Assembly: GCA_903915545.1 (NCBI GenBank)
Contig: CAIWTI010000138.1
Location: forward strand, 1-34,895
From: an uncultured Actinomycetes bacterium
GTDB taxonomy: Bacteria; Actinomycetota; Thermoleophilia; Gaiellales; Gaiellaceae
DNA: 34,895 nucleotides
Direction: 5' to 3'
Position 1 is the stretch's first letter; each line of letters starts with the position of its first letter. Shown here one piece after another: positions 23,943-32,195 of the stretch. The notes beneath the pieces are model-generated. The model worked only from the letters and a program-made list of their open reading frames with translations. It did not search any database and was not told where the DNA came from. A program made the position numbers and the translations under genes.

Positions 23943-24941
23943 ATGGGCAAGCGCGTACTGGTGACCGGTGGGGCGGGGTTCATCTCGTCCAATGTGGTCA
24001 GGCATCTCCTTGATCACTCAGATCACGAGGTCATCTCGCTCGACGCTTTGACGTACGCGGGCAACCTGGAGAATCTCGCCGATGTGCTGAGTCACCCACG
24101 GCTCTCGTTCGTCCACGGCGACATTCGGGACAAGGGGCTTGTTGCCGAGCTCGCCGCTGGCGTTGACGTGATCGTGAATGCCGCAGCCGAATCGCATGTC
24201 GAGAAATCGATTCGTGAAGGCGCATCCGAGTTTGTGACGACGAACGTCGAGGGCACGCAGATCCTGCTCGATGCGATTCGGCAGACGCCCGTCGAGCGCT
24301 TCATCCTGATCTCGTCATCGGAGGTGTACGGCACCGCCGAGTACGCACCGATGGACGAGGCGCACCCGCTCAATCCACGTTCGCCGTATGCCGCGACCAA
24401 GGCTGGCGCCGACCGGCTCGCCTACTCCTACGTCGCCACCTACGACCTGCCGATTGCGATTCTGCGTCCGTTCAACAACTACGGGCCCCGTCAGCATCCC
24501 GAGAAGTTGATTCCGCGCTTCATCACCCAGGCGCTGTCAGGCGAGCCGCTGACGATCCATGGCGAAGGCCACGCCTCGCGCGACTGGCTGTACGTCGGCG
24601 ATGACGCCGAGGCGATTCAGGCAGTGATCGAAGCGCCGCTCGACAAGATCACCGGGGCAGTCCTCAACATTGCGACGGGCGTGGACATCTCTGTCAACGA
24701 CGTTGCCGACGCGGTGCTTGACGCGCTCGGGAAGCCGCGCGATCACCGGGTACACATCGCCGAGCGGCTCGGCCAGGTTGATCGCCACATCGGCTCCACC
24801 GACGTCACGGCGGCAGCACTGGGCTGGCGCGCACGGACGTCGTTTGCCGAGGGATTGGAGCGCACCGTCGCCTGGTACCGCGACAATGAGGCGTGGTGGC
24901 GCGGAATCCTGGCCAAAGAAGTCTCCGCCTACTCGTCCTAG
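23943..24941 (+). CDS. Sugar-nucleotide 4,6-dehydratase-like SDR (RmlB/LegB-like)
   Basis: A 332-residue extended SDR with TGGAGFISSN (8-17), LDALTYAGNLENL (33-45) and NAAAESHVEKSI (79-90), strongly RmlB-like. YxxxK is YAATK at 149-153, followed by NNYGPRQHPEKLIPRF. The catalytic triplet, normally TDE in dTDP-glucose 4,6-dehydratases, is SSE here (SSSEVYGTAEY), as in LegB-type enzymes and UDP-glucuronate decarboxylases. The likely product is a 4-keto-6-deoxy sugar for the aminotransferase two genes downstream. The ATG at 23943 has only a weak upstream purine tract. Its 3' end overlaps the ATP-grasp gene by 49 nt. Confidence 0.86.
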   Translation: MGKRVLVTGGAGFISSNVVRHLLDHSDHEVISLDALTYAGNLENLADVLSHPRLSFVHGDIRDKGLVAELAAGVDVIVNAAAESHVEKSIREGASEFVTTNVEGTQILLDAIRQTPVERFILISSSEVYGTAEYAPMDEAHPLNPRSPYAATKAGADRLAYSYVATYDLPIAILRPFNNYGPRQHPEKLIPRFITQALSGEPLTIHGEGHASRDWLYVGDDAEAIQAVIEAPLDKITGAVLNIATGVDISVNDVADAVLDALGKPRDHRVHIAERLGQVDRHIGSTDVTAAALGWRARTSFAEGLERTVAWYRDNEAWWRGILAKEVSAYSS

Positions 24942-26089
24942 GCGCAGGTCCGGCTCAGCTCGGTCTGCTTGAAGCTGCCCGGCGCGAGGGGATCTGGACG
25001 GCGGTTGCTGATCGCGACCCGGGTGCTCCAGGGTTTGCGTTTGCCGATCGCCGGTGCATCGTCTCGACCGAGGACGAACCCGCGATCGAACGGCTGGCTG
25101 CGGCGCTTGACCTCGATGGGATCATCGCGCCAGGTACCGATTGGCCGGTGGCGGTTGCTGCGCGTGTCGCGGCCAAGCTGAACCTGCCGCATCCGATCGA
25201 CCCGGCCACCGGGATCCTTGCGACGAACAAGCTCCGCCAGCGTGAGAGTCTCGCCGCCGCGAACGTTCCCCAGCCACGGTGGCAGACAGTTACCGACGGA
25301 GCTGTCTCGCTCGCTCTGCCGTGTGTAGTAAAGGCGCCCGACCGGCAGGGCCAGAAGGGGCTGTCGCTTGTCCGTGAGCAGAGCGAGCTGGCACCCGCGA
25401 TCGCAAAGGCTCGCGCCGAATCGCGCAACGGCGTGGCGCTCGTCGAGGAGCTCGTCGACGGGCCTGAGGTGACAGTCATCGGGTACTCCCACGCTGGGAG
25501 CTACACCGCGCTTGCGGTGACCGACCGGATCGTTTCCGACCCGCCCGCGTTCGGTGTCGCGCTCGCTCACGTCTGGCCGTCGGTGCACGGGGGCGAGGCC
25601 GCTGAGGTGGCGCGCCAGGGGGTAGAAGCGCTCGGGATCATGAACGGACCGACGTACGCGCAGCTGCGTGTTGGCGCCGACGGGCCGAAGGTGATTGAGA
25701 TCGCCGCCCGGCTCGGCGGTGGTCACGACGGTGAGCTCGTGTGGGCAGCGACCGGTGTCGACCTGAACGCGCTCGCGCTCGCAGCGGCGTTTGGCAATGC
25801 AGGCGAGCCCGCGATCACGGGCGAAGGGGCAGGGGGCGCGGTGACACGCTTCCTCGTTCCACCAGAAGGGACGCTCGAGGCGGTTGAGGTTCCCGAGGAT
25901 CTGGTCGGCGTCGAGCGCGTGCGCCTCTACCGCTCGCCCGGCCATCTCTTTGGCCCATTCCGCTACGGCTCCGATCGCGCAGGTGCCGTCCTGACAGTCG
26001 GTGGTAGCCGCGAGGAGGCCGTCGAACGGGCCGAGGTCGCGGCAGACCGCATACGCTTCGTGACTGCTGATGCCGGAGCGCTCGTATGA
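24893..26089 (+). CDS. ATP-grasp ligase (amino-acid-ligase-like)
   Basis: A 398-residue ATP-grasp protein starting GTG 24893 (or 24896), 49 nt inside the dehydratase gene. RLLVLGAGPAQLGLLEAARR opens the N-terminal domain. PQPRW, CVVKAPDRQGQKGL and KVIEIAARLGGGHDGEL mark the ATP-grasp core and metal site. A C-terminal lobe resembling BacD/PurK-like ligases follows. It shares domain order and the PQPR segment with the ligase at 16508. It lies between a sugar dehydratase and a sugar aminotransferase, which suggests acylation of an amino sugar with an amino acid or other carboxylate. Its TGA is followed in the same frame by the aminotransferase. Confidence 0.85.
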   Translation: MVARNPGQRSLRLLVLGAGPAQLGLLEAARREGIWTAVADRDPGAPGFAFADRRCIVSTEDEPAIERLAAALDLDGIIAPGTDWPVAVAARVAAKLNLPHPIDPATGILATNKLRQRESLAAANVPQPRWQTVTDGAVSLALPCVVKAPDRQGQKGLSLVREQSELAPAIAKARAESRNGVALVEELVDGPEVTVIGYSHAGSYTALAVTDRIVSDPPAFGVALAHVWPSVHGGEAAEVARQGVEALGIMNGPTYAQLRVGADGPKVIEIAARLGGGHDGELVWAATGVDLNALALAAAFGNAGEPAITGEGAGGAVTRFLVPPEGTLEAVEVPEDLVGVERVRLYRSPGHLFGPFRYGSDRAGAVLTVGGSREEAVERAEVAADRIRFVTADAGALV

Positions 26090-26116
26090 CCACCCGACGA
26101 TGTCGAAGGGCTTGAC

Positions 26117-27250
26117 CTGAGCGTCGAGACAGCACGGTCAACGTTCCTGCAGTTTCAACCACCTGCCGTCGGAGAGGAGGAGGTTGCTGCGGTCGCGGAG
26201 ACGATCCGTTCGGGGTGGCTGACGTCTGGCCCGCGCGTTGCCGAACTCGAACGGCGCATGCGCGAGTACCTCGAAGCAGAGCATGTCCTCGCAGTGACGT
26301 CGGGGACTGCGGCTCTGCACCTCTCGCTCCTCGCGCTTGGTGTTGGGCCAGGCGACGAAGTGATTACGACGTCGCTCACCTGGCCCGCGACCGCGAACGT
26401 GATCGTGCACTGCGGTGCGACACCGGTCTTTGCAGACGTGCGCCCGGGCGATCTCAACATCGACCCAGAACGGGTTGCGGAGCTTGTCGGCACAAAGACG
26501 AAGGCGATCCTTCCCGTCCATCTCTATGGACAGTGCGCCGACCTCGACCCGCTCCACGCCTTGGGCATCCCGATCGTCGAGGATGCGGCCCACGCGGCAG
26601 AGTCGCGGTACCGCGGCCGGAAGATCGGCGGCCTCTCCGAGGCGACGTGCTTCTCGCTCTATGCGACCAAGAACATCGCGGCGGGCGAAGGCGGGCTGAT
26701 CGCGACCAACGATGCCAAGGTCGCCGAGGCAGTCGATGCCCTCCGTGTGATGCGCCGGGGGCATGGGTCGCTCTACGACATCCCTGTTGCCGGATACAAG
26801 GCGAACCTTTCCGACGTGTTGGCCTCGATCGCACTCGTCCAGCTCGACAAGGTTGAACGACACGGCGCGATCCGCCAGCGTCAGTTCGACCTGTACGACG
26901 AGGGGCTTGCTGGAGTTCCGGGCGTTACTCCGGTCGATCGTGACGCCCGCGACGTTCACGCCTACCACCTCTATGCGGTGCGCATCGACGCCGAGGCATT
27001 CGGCGCCACGCGCGACGAACTGCAGCAGGCCCTGACCGCCGAGAACATCGGAACGTCAATCCACTTCCTGCCCGTGCATCGCCTGACCGCGTATCGCGAT
27101 CGCCTTGTTGCAACCCAGCCTGAGCTTCCCGTCACCGAGCAGGCCGGTGCTGAGCTGCTGTCGCTACCGCTTTCGCCCGCTCACTCTGACGACGACATTC
27201 GCGACGCGATCGCTGCGATCCGTCGCGTTCACCAACGGTTCGCTGCATGA
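26117..27250 (+). CDS. DegT/DnrJ/EryC1 aminotransferase, probable CTG start
   Basis: A PLP enzyme of about 377 residues. TSGTAALHL (61-69) and the PLP lysine K185 in SLYATKNIAAGEGG are clear. The track starts at ATG 26258, which would remove about 47 residues, including the conserved TIRSGWLTSGPRVAELE that forms the N-terminal substrate arm. The frame is open back to the ATP-grasp TGA at 26087, with no ATG, GTG or TTG in between. CTG 26117, 6 nt after GAAGGG, restores normal family length. A one-base error linking ATG 26100 is the alternative. Its stop overlaps the next ATG as ATGA. Confidence 0.86.
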   Translation: MSVETARSTFLQFQPPAVGEEEVAAVAETIRSGWLTSGPRVAELERRMREYLEAEHVLAVTSGTAALHLSLLALGVGPGDEVITTSLTWPATANVIVHCGATPVFADVRPGDLNIDPERVAELVGTKTKAILPVHLYGQCADLDPLHALGIPIVEDAAHAAESRYRGRKIGGLSEATCFSLYATKNIAAGEGGLIATNDAKVAEAVDALRVMRRGHGSLYDIPVAGYKANLSDVLASIALVQLDKVERHGAIRQRQFDLYDEGLAGVPGVTPVDRDARDVHAYHLYAVRIDAEAFGATRDELQQALTAENIGTSIHFLPVHRLTAYRDRLVATQPELPVTEQAGAELLSLPLSPAHSDDDIRDAIAAIRRVHQRFAA

Positions 27251-28212
27251 GGTCGAAGCTCCTCAAGGTTGGCGGCACCCTTGTCGTCACGGTTCTCGCA
27301 TGTGGCTACATCGTCTGGAAGATCGACATCGGCAAGACGCTCCACATCCTCGGCTCGGCCGATTTGGGGTGGCTCGGTCTCTCGGCCTTCCTGATGCTGA
27401 TTACGGTCGCGCCGATGACGTGGCGCTGGCAGCTCCTCTTGAAGGTGCGCGGGATCACCGACAACTACTGGTGGCTGACCCGGGCGTACTTCGTGTCGTA
27501 TGCCGTAGGCCAGGTGCTGCCGACGTCGGTTGGCGGCGACGCATCTCGTATCTACGAGACGGCGAAGCGTCACCCAGGGATGACCACACCGATCACCGGT
27601 TCGGTGCTCCTCGAACGGGCGCTCGGTGGGGCGGTCACGCTCGTCCTCGCCGCGATCGGGTTCATGCTCGCAATCGGCAGGTACCACATTCAGACGTACC
27701 TCTGGATCGAGGCGCTCTTCGTGGTGCTCACCGCGTTCGCTGGGATCGTCTTCTTCTCGCGCACCGTGCGGCAGTGGCTGCGGTTCGGGGTGCCGATCGC
27801 GCGCCGCTTCAAGATCGAGCGGCCCGCACGCGCGGTGTACGAAGGTATTCACGGCTACCGCGCGTATCCCTCAACCCTCGCCACGGTCTGTGGTGCAACG
27901 GTGTTCGTCCAGGCAGGTCGGATCGTCGCGATCTGGGCGGCAGGCCAGGCCGTCGGCGTCGACCTGTCGCTTCGACCCTACTTTGTGCTCGGCCCGCTGC
28001 TCTTCCTCGTAATGCTCGTGCCGTTCACGGTCAACGGACTCGCCGTTCGTGAGGCGTTCTTCGTCGACTTCCTTGGCCATGTCGGCGTTGGTGCCGATCC
28101 GGCGTTCGCGACGGGCTTCCTGTTCTTCGTGCTGACCCTTGTCCTCTCCCTGCCCGGACTGATCGTGCTGCTCTGGGAGGGCATCCGGCGCGAGCCAACG
28201 CCCGATGTCTGA
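27247..28212 (+). CDS. YbhN/UPF0104-like integral membrane protein
   Basis: A 321-residue protein with about eight hydrophobic segments of the lysylphosphatidylglycerol synthase transmembrane-region (YbhN/UPF0104) family. The conserved SVGGDASRIYE motif is at about residue 97, with LLERALGG after it and PFTVNGLAVREAFFV near the C-terminus. It lacks the cytosolic aminoacyltransferase domain of MprF. Such stand-alone proteins are frequent in glycan and lipid loci and may flip or transport lipid-linked intermediates, but the function is not established. ATG overlaps the aminotransferase stop, and its 3' end overlaps the next glycosyltransferase by 8 nt. Confidence 0.85.
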   Translation: MRSKLLKVGGTLVVTVLACGYIVWKIDIGKTLHILGSADLGWLGLSAFLMLITVAPMTWRWQLLLKVRGITDNYWWLTRAYFVSYAVGQVLPTSVGGDASRIYETAKRHPGMTTPITGSVLLERALGGAVTLVLAAIGFMLAIGRYHIQTYLWIEALFVVLTAFAGIVFFSRTVRQWLRFGVPIARRFKIERPARAVYEGIHGYRAYPSTLATVCGATVFVQAGRIVAIWAAGQAVGVDLSLRPYFVLGPLLFLVMLVPFTVNGLAVREAFFVDFLGHVGVGADPAFATGFLFFVLTLVLSLPGLIVLLWEGIRREPTPDV

Positions 28213-29095
28213 CCTTCCGAAGGTCGCCGCCGTTGTCGTCACACTCAACGGCCTACCGTGGCTACCACGATGTCTGGACTCGCTCGGGGATACCCCGACC
28301 GTTGTCGTTGATCACGGCTCAACCGACGGAACCATCGAACTCGTGCGCGAGAGCTATCCGCGTGTGCTGCTTGTTGAGCAAGGGAATCTGGGGATGGGTG
28401 CGGGCAACAACGCAGGAATGCGTGCACTCGCCGCGGACTTCTGGTTCCTCGTCAACTCGGACGCGTGGGTCGAAGCTGGAGCGCTCGACGAGCTTCTGGC
28501 GTTCGTGGATGCTCGCCCGCGCGCCGCTGTCGTGGGGCCGCGGCTTCTCAACACCGACGGGACGCTGCAGAAGAGCGTGCGCGCCGACCCGACCCTCTGG
28601 GGTCTCGCGACCGAGTACTTCTTCCTACGCAAGCTTGCGCCCAACACGCGCGTGATGAACCCGATGTACATGGGTGGGTTCGCTCACGATGCCGCCGCAC
28701 AGGTCGACTGGGTGTCGGGAGCAGCGCTGCTTGTACGCCGCGAGGCAGCGACTGAGGTCGGCCTCTTCGACGAGGCGTTCTTCATGTTTAGCGAGGAGTC
28801 CGACTGGCAGCGCCGGTTCCGCGACGCTGGTTGGGAAGTCTGGTTCGACGCCGCGGCGACAGTGGTGCATGTCGGTGGCGCCTCGCACGGCGGCCGGCTG
28901 TACGTCGAGAACCTTCGCGGCCATCTTCGGTGGTTTGCGAAACACCGAGGGTTGAAGACGGCGCGGCGCGCCCGGGTGCTGCTGCTGACGGCTCTACGCC
29001 TACGCACGCTCGTCTACCGAGGTGAGCGTGGCGCGTTGTACCGCGAAGGCGTGCGCTTCCTGTCGTCAGGTGACGTGGAGGCGCTGCTCTCGTGA
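28205..29095 (+). CDS. Glycosyltransferase family 2 (WbbL/rhamnosyltransferase-like)
   Basis: A 296-residue GT2 enzyme. VAAVVVTLNGLPWLPRCLDSL opens the GT-A fold, DHGSTDGT binds nucleotide, and FLVNSDAW is the DxD equivalent. The GPRLLNTDGTLQ, WVSGAALLVRR and FDEAFFMFSEESDWQRR segments are typical of rhamnosyltransferase-like WbbL proteins and carry the probable catalytic Glu/Asp (EESD). It is cytosolic and inverting, with a likely lipid-linked acceptor. The ATG lies 8 nt inside the upstream gene, and its stop overlaps the next GTG (GTGA). Confidence 0.9.
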   Translation: MSDLPKVAAVVVTLNGLPWLPRCLDSLGDTPTVVVDHGSTDGTIELVRESYPRVLLVEQGNLGMGAGNNAGMRALAADFWFLVNSDAWVEAGALDELLAFVDARPRAAVVGPRLLNTDGTLQKSVRADPTLWGLATEYFFLRKLAPNTRVMNPMYMGGFAHDAAAQVDWVSGAALLVRREAATEVGLFDEAFFMFSEESDWQRRFRDAGWEVWFDAAATVVHVGGASHGGRLYVENLRGHLRWFAKHRGLKTARRARVLLLTALRLRTLVYRGERGALYREGVRFLSSGDVEALLS

Positions 29096-30945
29096 TCGAG
29101 TACCTGCGGCTCGCCTTCGCGACGTGCATCGTCTTGTTTCCAGGGCGCCTCGCGGCACGCGCGCTCGGGCTTCGGGATACCGCATCGACCGTGGCGCTCG
29201 GTCTCGCCTGCGTGTTTGTCGCCTGGGCGGTGGTGTTCACCGTGCACGCGACGGTGTGGTTTGGGCTGCTCGTCCTGTTCCTGATCTGCGTCGGGCTCTT
29301 TCTCGTCGCCAGGCGCGTTCGTCGCGTGCCGCGGATCGCGGGTCACCCCGCGGTCTGGTTGGTTGGGATCGTGCTCGGCCTGCTGCTTTGGCACGTTGCC
29401 GGGCCCGTGACCGGCGACGGCCTCTTCCACCTGGCACGTGTGCGCAAGCTCGTTGAGCTACCGGGCCTGCATCTGCGGAGCGTCGATGAGCTTGCCGGTG
29501 GCGGACTCCATCCGGGCTACGCCTTCCCGCTCTGGCATGGCTTCCTGGCATTTGTCGCTGCCCTCTCGGGGCTCGACTCCGGGTCGGTTGTGAAGCACGA
29601 GGCGGCCGTCTTGATGCCGCTCGCGTGCGCCGCTCTTTGGGAAGCGGCATTCCGCCTCTTCGGCTCACGGTCAGCAGCCTGGGCGGTGCTCCTCGGTCAG
29701 CTCGGCGCGCTGCTCTTTGCCGCCGGGCACGGAGGGTCGTTCGCGCTCCTCGCGCTTCCAGCGACCGTCTCGCGGGTATTGCTCGCCCCCGTCGCGCTCG
29801 CCCTCGTCTTCGGCTGGCTCGAGACGCGTCGCCGCGGCTATCTCGTTGGTGTCGCTGCGATCTTCGGGGAGCTCGCGCTCGTCCACCCGACGTATGCGCT
29901 CTTTGTGTTGCTTCCCCTTGTGGGCTACGCCGTGTTGCGGCCGCGCGAGTGGCGCGCAAATGCGGCGTTCTTCGGTGCCGCGATCGTGCCGGTTGGACTC
30001 GCGCTTGCCTGGCTCAAGCCGATCGTTGACGAGACGCTCTCGCATAATCCCGCGCCTGCGGAGCGGCTCGCCGAACTCCTCCGCTACGGCAACCAGCTGC
30101 AGGTGTGGAACGACCACCACTACCGGATGGGGGCGGGAACGATCACGCGGGCGGGCGCAGTCGTTGTGTTCGGAACGCTGTTGATTCCGTTTGCTGGTGC
30201 GGCGCTCCGACGGCGGTGGGGGGCCTTCGTACTCGGAGGCTCGCTCGTGATCTTGGGCACCGTGCTGATCCCGGAGATCTTCCCGCGGTTTGCCGATGTG
30301 GTGTCACTCTCCCAAGCCCGACGGGTAGCAGGCTTCATCCCGATCCCGTTCGCCTTCGCTGGCGGCCTCGCCGTGCTCTGTGGGTTCACACGCGCGACGG
30401 TGCCGGCCGCCTTGGTTGCGGGGGTTGGGCTGCAGATCGCGTATCCCGGCGATTTCAACTACAACCTTGCGCACCCAGGCCCCGCGGTGATCACGTGGTG
30501 GGCGGCGGTCGGGGGAGCCGGAGCGCTCGCGGCAGGATTCCTCGTTCGTCGCCACCGCCCGTTTATCGAACGGCGCTGGTCGGGAGGTCTCGCGGCGGCA
30601 CTCTTCGTCCTACCCGTTGCTGTTGCGGGATTCATCCATTGGAGTCCGTTCCAGCGAACCGATCCAGATGCTCTCTCGCCAGCGCTTGTCGCGGCGCTTC
30701 GACAGGTGCCGGCGCAGGCCGTCGTGATCGCCGATCCCCAGACGAGCTACCGGATCGCGGCTCTCCGTCCGGTCTATCTCGTGGCTGCACCACCCGTCCA
30801 TGTTGCGAATACCCGAGCGAACAATCCGTACGGTCGGTTCCGTGATGTTCAGCATTGGCTCGCGACCGGTGACCCAGCCGTGCCCAAGCGCTACGGTGCC
30901 ACCTGGGCCGTGCGCGGCTCGCGCCTCTATCGTCTGACCCCATGA
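29092..30945 (+). CDS. Large polytopic membrane protein, GT-C-like
   Basis: A 617-residue protein with about 14 hydrophobic segments and a soluble C-terminal part (about 540-617). An early periplasmic-side loop reads GPVTGDGLFHLARVRKL and continues to GYAFPLWHGFLA. The D-G-x-x-H arrangement after the second helix group resembles the acidic first-loop motif of GT-C glycosyltransferases, which use polyprenyl-phosphate sugars. No exact family is recognised. It is translationally coupled on both sides (GTGA and ATGA overlaps). The polyprenyl-phosphate glycosyltransferase at 22952 could supply its donor. Membrane topology is sure; the enzymatic role is inferred. Confidence 0.75.
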   Translation: MIEYLRLAFATCIVLFPGRLAARALGLRDTASTVALGLACVFVAWAVVFTVHATVWFGLLVLFLICVGLFLVARRVRRVPRIAGHPAVWLVGIVLGLLLWHVAGPVTGDGLFHLARVRKLVELPGLHLRSVDELAGGGLHPGYAFPLWHGFLAFVAALSGLDSGSVVKHEAAVLMPLACAALWEAAFRLFGSRSAAWAVLLGQLGALLFAAGHGGSFALLALPATVSRVLLAPVALALVFGWLETRRRGYLVGVAAIFGELALVHPTYALFVLLPLVGYAVLRPREWRANAAFFGAAIVPVGLALAWLKPIVDETLSHNPAPAERLAELLRYGNQLQVWNDHHYRMGAGTITRAGAVVVFGTLLIPFAGAALRRRWGAFVLGGSLVILGTVLIPEIFPRFADVVSLSQARRVAGFIPIPFAFAGGLAVLCGFTRATVPAALVAGVGLQIAYPGDFNYNLAHPGPAVITWWAAVGGAGALAAGFLVRRHRPFIERRWSGGLAAALFVLPVAVAGFIHWSPFQRTDPDALSPALVAALRQVPAQAVVIADPQTSYRIAALRPVYLVAAPPVHVANTRANNPYGRFRDVQHWLATGDPAVPKRYGATWAVRGSRLYRLTP

Positions 30946-32195
30946 AGGTTCTCATCGTCTCCCTCTACTTCCCGCCTGCAGGTGGCGGGGGTACGGCCCG
31001 TCCGTTGAAGATGGCGACGCACCTGCCAGAGCTGGGGATCGAGACTCACGTGCTTGCCCCGAGCGGGTTCAACTGGGTGCACAACGACGAAGAGGCATTG
31101 GCGGCGCCGACGCTCGCATGGGTGCACCGCGCCCGGTACATCGGACCCCGTGGCCGTAAGCCAGCAGAGGAGCTGCGCGGCACGACGGGCCTCGTTCGCT
31201 ACCGCAAACACGCAGAACTCTTCGGCCGACGCTTGCTCGTGCCCGACGAGGCGGTGAGCTGGAACATGACTGCGCTTCCTGCCGCGATTCGCCTCGTGAA
31301 GCGCGAGGGAATTGACGTTGTTCTGACGACCTCACCCCCTGGCTCGGTTCACCTGATTGGTGCAGGAGTGAAGCGTGCGACCGGCGTGCCGTGGGTTGCC
31401 GATCTTCGTGATCCGCTCACCGGACATACCCACCGCAACATTGAGAAGTTCCTCGTGCGCGCGAAAGAGAAGGGATCGGCAGGTGTGGCTGAGATCGTTG
31501 GCCGGTACGCCGACGCTGTCGTCACTGTCTCGGGCGCGATCACCGAGGAGACGATCGCGCGCGGCGTGCGAGGCGAGGTCGCCGAGATTCCAAACGGCTG
31601 CGACTTCGACGACTTTGCGGGGCTCGAGTATCGGCGGGGCGAGACCTTCCGCATCACGCACGCGGGATCGTTCTTTGGCAAGCGCGATCCGAAGCCGTTC
31701 CTCACGGCGCTCGCCCGTGTTGAAGGTGTCAGCGTGCGGTTCGTGGGCGACTTTCGCGCCGCCGACCTTGAGTACGCGCACAGCTTGAACCTCGGCGACC
31801 GCTTCGAAGTGATCCCGTATGTGCCCCGCCAGGAGTCGCTACGACTTCAGCGCGACTCGGAGGCGCTGCTCCTGCTGATCGCCGAATCGGGCGGTCGCGG
31901 TCGTGCCGTGCTCTCGGGCAAGGTGTTCGAGTACCTCGCGGCCGAGCGACCGATCCTCGCAGTGGTGCCGCCGGATGGCGCGGCGGCCGACCTGATTCGT
32001 GAGGCAGGCGCGGGCGTTGTCGTCGCAACGGACGATGTCGACGGGATCGCGCGTGAGCTCGCCGGGCTCCGCGACCGCTGGCGTGCAGGCGAGCTCGACG
32101 CGCCGCCGCTCTCTGACGCATGGCGTGCGAAGCTTTCACGGCGAGCACGAATGCAAGAACTCGCTGACCTCCTCCACCGGGTGAGTGGGACATGA
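30942..32195 (+). CDS. Glycosyltransferase family 4
   Basis: A 417-residue GT-B enzyme. The N-terminal Rossmann domain begins LIVSLYFPPAGGGGTARPLK, the glycine-rich loop typical of GT4. VLTTSPPGSVHLIG and VPWVADLRDPL follow, and VSGAITEETI with IPNGCDFDDF lies at the domain junction. The donor-binding half has LSGKVFEYLAAERPILAVVP, the equivalent of the E-x7-E region. The length is full. The ATG overlaps both the upstream and downstream frames as ATGA. It is a cytosolic sugar transferase in the same operon as the polymerase-like gene; the sugar and linkage cannot be deduced. Confidence 0.9.
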   Translation: MKVLIVSLYFPPAGGGGTARPLKMATHLPELGIETHVLAPSGFNWVHNDEEALAAPTLAWVHRARYIGPRGRKPAEELRGTTGLVRYRKHAELFGRRLLVPDEAVSWNMTALPAAIRLVKREGIDVVLTTSPPGSVHLIGAGVKRATGVPWVADLRDPLTGHTHRNIEKFLVRAKEKGSAGVAEIVGRYADAVVTVSGAITEETIARGVRGEVAEIPNGCDFDDFAGLEYRRGETFRITHAGSFFGKRDPKPFLTALARVEGVSVRFVGDFRAADLEYAHSLNLGDRFEVIPYVPRQESLRLQRDSEALLLLIAESGGRGRAVLSGKVFEYLAAERPILAVVPPDGAAADLIREAGAGVVVATDDVDGIARELAGLRDRWRAGELDAPPLSDAWRAKLSRRARMQELADLLHRVSGT

